A stretch of 64,000 nucleotides of DNA, from contig NZ_CP178732.1 of the NCBI RefSeq assembly GCF_047324175.1, positions 1,674,001 to 1,738,000 of the forward strand, given 5' to 3'. The stretch is from Acerihabitans sp015654925 (GTDB lineage Bacteria > Pseudomonadota > Gammaproteobacteria > Enterobacterales > Enterobacteriaceae). The translations under genes were made by a program, and so were the position numbers. The notes under the pieces were generated by a model. It saw nothing but the letters and a program-made list of their open reading frames with translations, was not told the origin of the DNA and ran no database searches. This document shows positions 62,402 through 64,000 of the stretch, one piece after another (position 1 is the stretch's first letter; each line of letters opens with the position of its first letter).

Positions 62402-64000
62402 TTAAAAGACATGTTCGGTACGCATGATAATGTCATCCTGGACGCCTTTATCCAGTGAAACAAACTGGGCGCTATAACCCGCAACCCGCACCACTAAATC
62501 GCGGTATTTTTCCGGTTCCTTCTGGGCGGCCAGTAACGTGGCCCGGTCAACGACGTTGAACTGGACATGCATGCCTTTTTGATCGAAATAGCCGCGTAAT
62601 AGCGCCGCCAGGTGATGTAAGCCCTCATCGCCCTTCAGCGCCGCCGGATGGAATTTCTGGTTAAACAACGTGCCGTTGGAGGCCAGGAAATGGTCCAGTT
62701 TGGCCACCGAATTGGCCGCGGCGGTGGGGCCCGCGGTGTCCATGCCGCGGCTGGGCGAAACGCCGTCGGGCAAAGGTTGTCCCGCCAGGCGGCCGTCCGC
62801 CGTCGCGCCGACATTTTCACCGAGCGCCACATTGGCCGAAACCGGGTACAGCCCCGCATGGAAGATCCCCCCGCGCGGGTTAGTGTATTTTTCCACTTCG
62901 CGGCAATAAATTTCGGCCCCGACGCGCGCCAGCATATCCACTTCATCGATGTCGTTGCCGAATTTCGGCGCGCCGTTGATCAGCATTTGTCGCAGCGCGG
63001 CCATACCGCCGTCAGCGGGTTTGGCCGCGCGGGGCGCATCGGCGCCGAGCGCGGACAGCGCCTGCACGCCGCTCTCGCCGAGCACCTTCTTCACCGCCTC
63101 CAGCACCAGATTATAGGCGGCGTCTTTTTCCAGGCCGCTGCCGGCAGGCGCCGGCGCGGTCTCGGCCGCGCCGACGGGAATGCCGAAGTTGGCGTCAAGC
63201 GCCGCTTTCAGATGAGCGAGTGACAGTTTGCCTTCGTCAAATACCAGGCGCTTTATCGCCATCAGCGAGTCGCCGACGTTGGCGACGCCCACACCCTGCG
63301 GTCCGGTGAAATTATAGTGCGCGCCGCCTTCCTGCACGGTCTTGCCGCGGCCGATACAGTCGTCGACCATGCTGGAGAGGAATGGCAGGGGCGCGCGTTC
63401 CGCATGCGCCAGGTCCACGCTGTTGTCGGCTACCGCCAGATGGTAGACAAAATACTCATTTTGTTTGCGATAGGCGTCGATAATGTCATCGATGCTATGA
63501 AAGGATGTCAGCTCGCCCGTTTGCGGTCCCAGCTGTTTGTTGCCGCTGCGGCCGTTGTTTAGCGCAATTTCCAGCACCTTGCTCATATTATAAAATGCGG
63601 CGTCGTGCCAGCCTTCGGTTTTACCCGGTTTTTGCGGCTCAACGCAGCCGATAATGCCGTAGTCGCGCGCATCCTCCAGCGTCAGGCCGCGGTTGACCAG
63701 CGCCGGGATAACCACTTCATCGTTATAATAAGCCGGGATGCCCATGCCCATCCGGCTGATTTCGCAGGCCTTGAGCAATAAATCATCCGGTGATTTCGAC
63801 CACATGCGCACCGATAGCGAAGGCTCGTGCAGCCGTACATGGGCAGTGGCGGCCATCGCCATAAACGACAACCGGTTGGTGGCGTCCTGGCCGCCGCGGG
63901 TCTGGCCGCCGACAATCAGATTCTGGAACATGGGATAACCGCCGAAACCCTTGGTGGAACCCTCGTCGCGTACCTTGTTGATGTCGTTGAATTTCACCCA
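62402..64000 (-). CDS. B12-independent diol dehydratase (glycyl radical enzyme; 5' end cut off)
   Basis: C-terminal 532 residues of a PFL-like glycyl radical enzyme; the frame runs through the window edge. The active-site Cys/Glu loop GIIGCVEPQKPGKTEGWHD contains Cys-x-Glu and, 14 residues after Cys, the Asp seen in B12-independent glycerol and 1,2-propanediol dehydratases. Radical Gly lies in RVAGYSAQFVSLDKG near the end. With PduP, PduQ, PduF and PocR-like neighbours, 1,2-propanediol or glycerol dehydration is the best reading; choline lyase is less likely. Oxygen-sensitive, so anaerobic use is expected. The region 62250-62401 between it and the activase has no gene. Confidence 0.92.
   Translation of the reverse strand, partial: WVKFNDINKVRDEGSTKGFGGYPMFQNLIVGGQTRGGQDATNRLSFMAMAATAHVRLHEPSLSVRMWSKSPDDLLLKACEISRMGMGIPAYYNDEVVIPALVNRGLTLEDARDYGIIGCVEPQKPGKTEGWHDAAFYNMSKVLEIALNNGRSGNKQLGPQTGELTSFHSIDDIIDAYRKQNEYFVYHLAVADNSVDLAHAERAPLPFLSSMVDDCIGRGKTVQEGGAHYNFTGPQGVGVANVGDSLMAIKRLVFDEGKLSLAHLKAALDANFGIPVGAAETAPAPAGSGLEKDAAYNLVLEAVKKVLGESGVQALSALGADAPRAAKPADGGMAALRQMLINGAPKFGNDIDEVDMLARVGAEIYCREVEKYTNPRGGIFHAGLYPVSANVALGENVGATADGRLAGQPLPDGVSPSRGMDTAGPTAAANSVAKLDHFLASNGTLFNQKFHPAALKGDEGLHHLAALLRGYFDQKGMHVQFNVVDRATLLAAQKEPEKYRDLVVRVAGYSAQFVSLDKGVQDDIIMRTEHVF

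Noticed and set aside
62202..62405. 67-codon plus-strand frame between activase and glycyl radical enzyme
   Set aside because: Overlaps the activase start on the other strand, has no ribosome site and no recognisable family.
62402..64000. Choline trimethylamine-lyase (CutC)
   Set aside because: The Cys-loop sequence with GKTEGWHD and the Pdu-like partners fit diol dehydratases; no CutC-specific neighbours were seen, though the 5' part is outside the window.

Overview
The window looks like chromosomal DNA of a GC-rich member of the Enterobacterales. GlpT, PduP, PduQ, PduF, KdpF, IraP and Rob-like proteins all read as close relatives of the E. coli/Salmonella proteins. The mix of genes (FabV, a glycyl-radical microcompartment, guanidine catabolism) suggests a soil-, plant- or insect-associated relative of Sodalis/Brenneria/Pectobacterium; that placement is inference. 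No tRNA, rRNA, insertion sequence, integrase or CRISPR array was seen. The first and last genes are cut by the window edges.

Layout. (a) 1-5.8 kb: the 3' part of a polyol/sugar operon: ABC permease, SorC-type regulator, GlpD/EryB-like FAD dehydrogenase, DhnA/LsrF-type class I aldolase and FGGY kinase. (b) 5.9-12.4 kb: PAS-GGDEF-EAL protein, an orphan MazE antitoxin with a MazF stub, FabV, an OmpC/F-type porin and a Rob-like activator. (c) 12.4-18.3 kb: glpABC divergent from glpT, with GlpR- and CRP-like sites between; glpQ does not follow glpT. (d) 18.3-26.3 kb: a PotABCD-type ABC transporter with an isochorismatase-like hydrolase, an M20 amidohydrolase, an FCD/GntR regulator and an MBL-fold hydrolase. 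A sigma54-type promoter, two NtrC-like sites and a 36-bp palindrome precede it. (e) 26.5-36.7 kb (minus strand): a guanidine-catabolism operon. It holds a guanidine-I (ykkC) riboswitch, a NitT/TauT-type ABC transporter, two DUF1989 proteins (carboxyguanidine deiminase pair), a biotin carboxylase usually labelled urea carboxylase, and allophanate hydrolase. It too has a sigma54-type promoter and a GTATAC palindrome. (f) 36.9-39.7 kb: an SDR and a pyruvate-oxidase-like ThDP enzyme. (g) 39.8-47.0 kb: kdpFABCD without kdpE. (h) 47-53.7 kb: CSS-motif EAL phosphodiesterase, DHA2-type MFS pump with divergent LysR, IraP-like anti-adaptor, and an M20C carbamoylase/allantoate-amidohydrolase-type enzyme with a third possible sigma54 promoter. 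(i) 53.8-64 kb (minus strand): a PocR-like regulator and a glycyl-radical-enzyme microcompartment operon.

How the parts work together. Regions d, e and part of h look like nitrogen scavenging: uptake systems plus amidases and carbamoyl/guanidine-processing enzymes, with NtrC/sigma54-like control and, for two operons, a shared GTATACAAG palindrome that the local FCD/GntR protein may read. Regions a, c and i handle glycerol- or polyol-type carbon. The microcompartment pairs a B12-independent diol dehydratase with PduP, PduQ and PduL to turn 1,2-propanediol or glycerol, entering through PduF, into alcohol and acyl-phosphate. No single element is clearly unprecedented. The least explained parts are the polyol operon, the amide operon with its promoter architecture, the 61-residue protein in the microcompartment operon, and kdpD without its partner.
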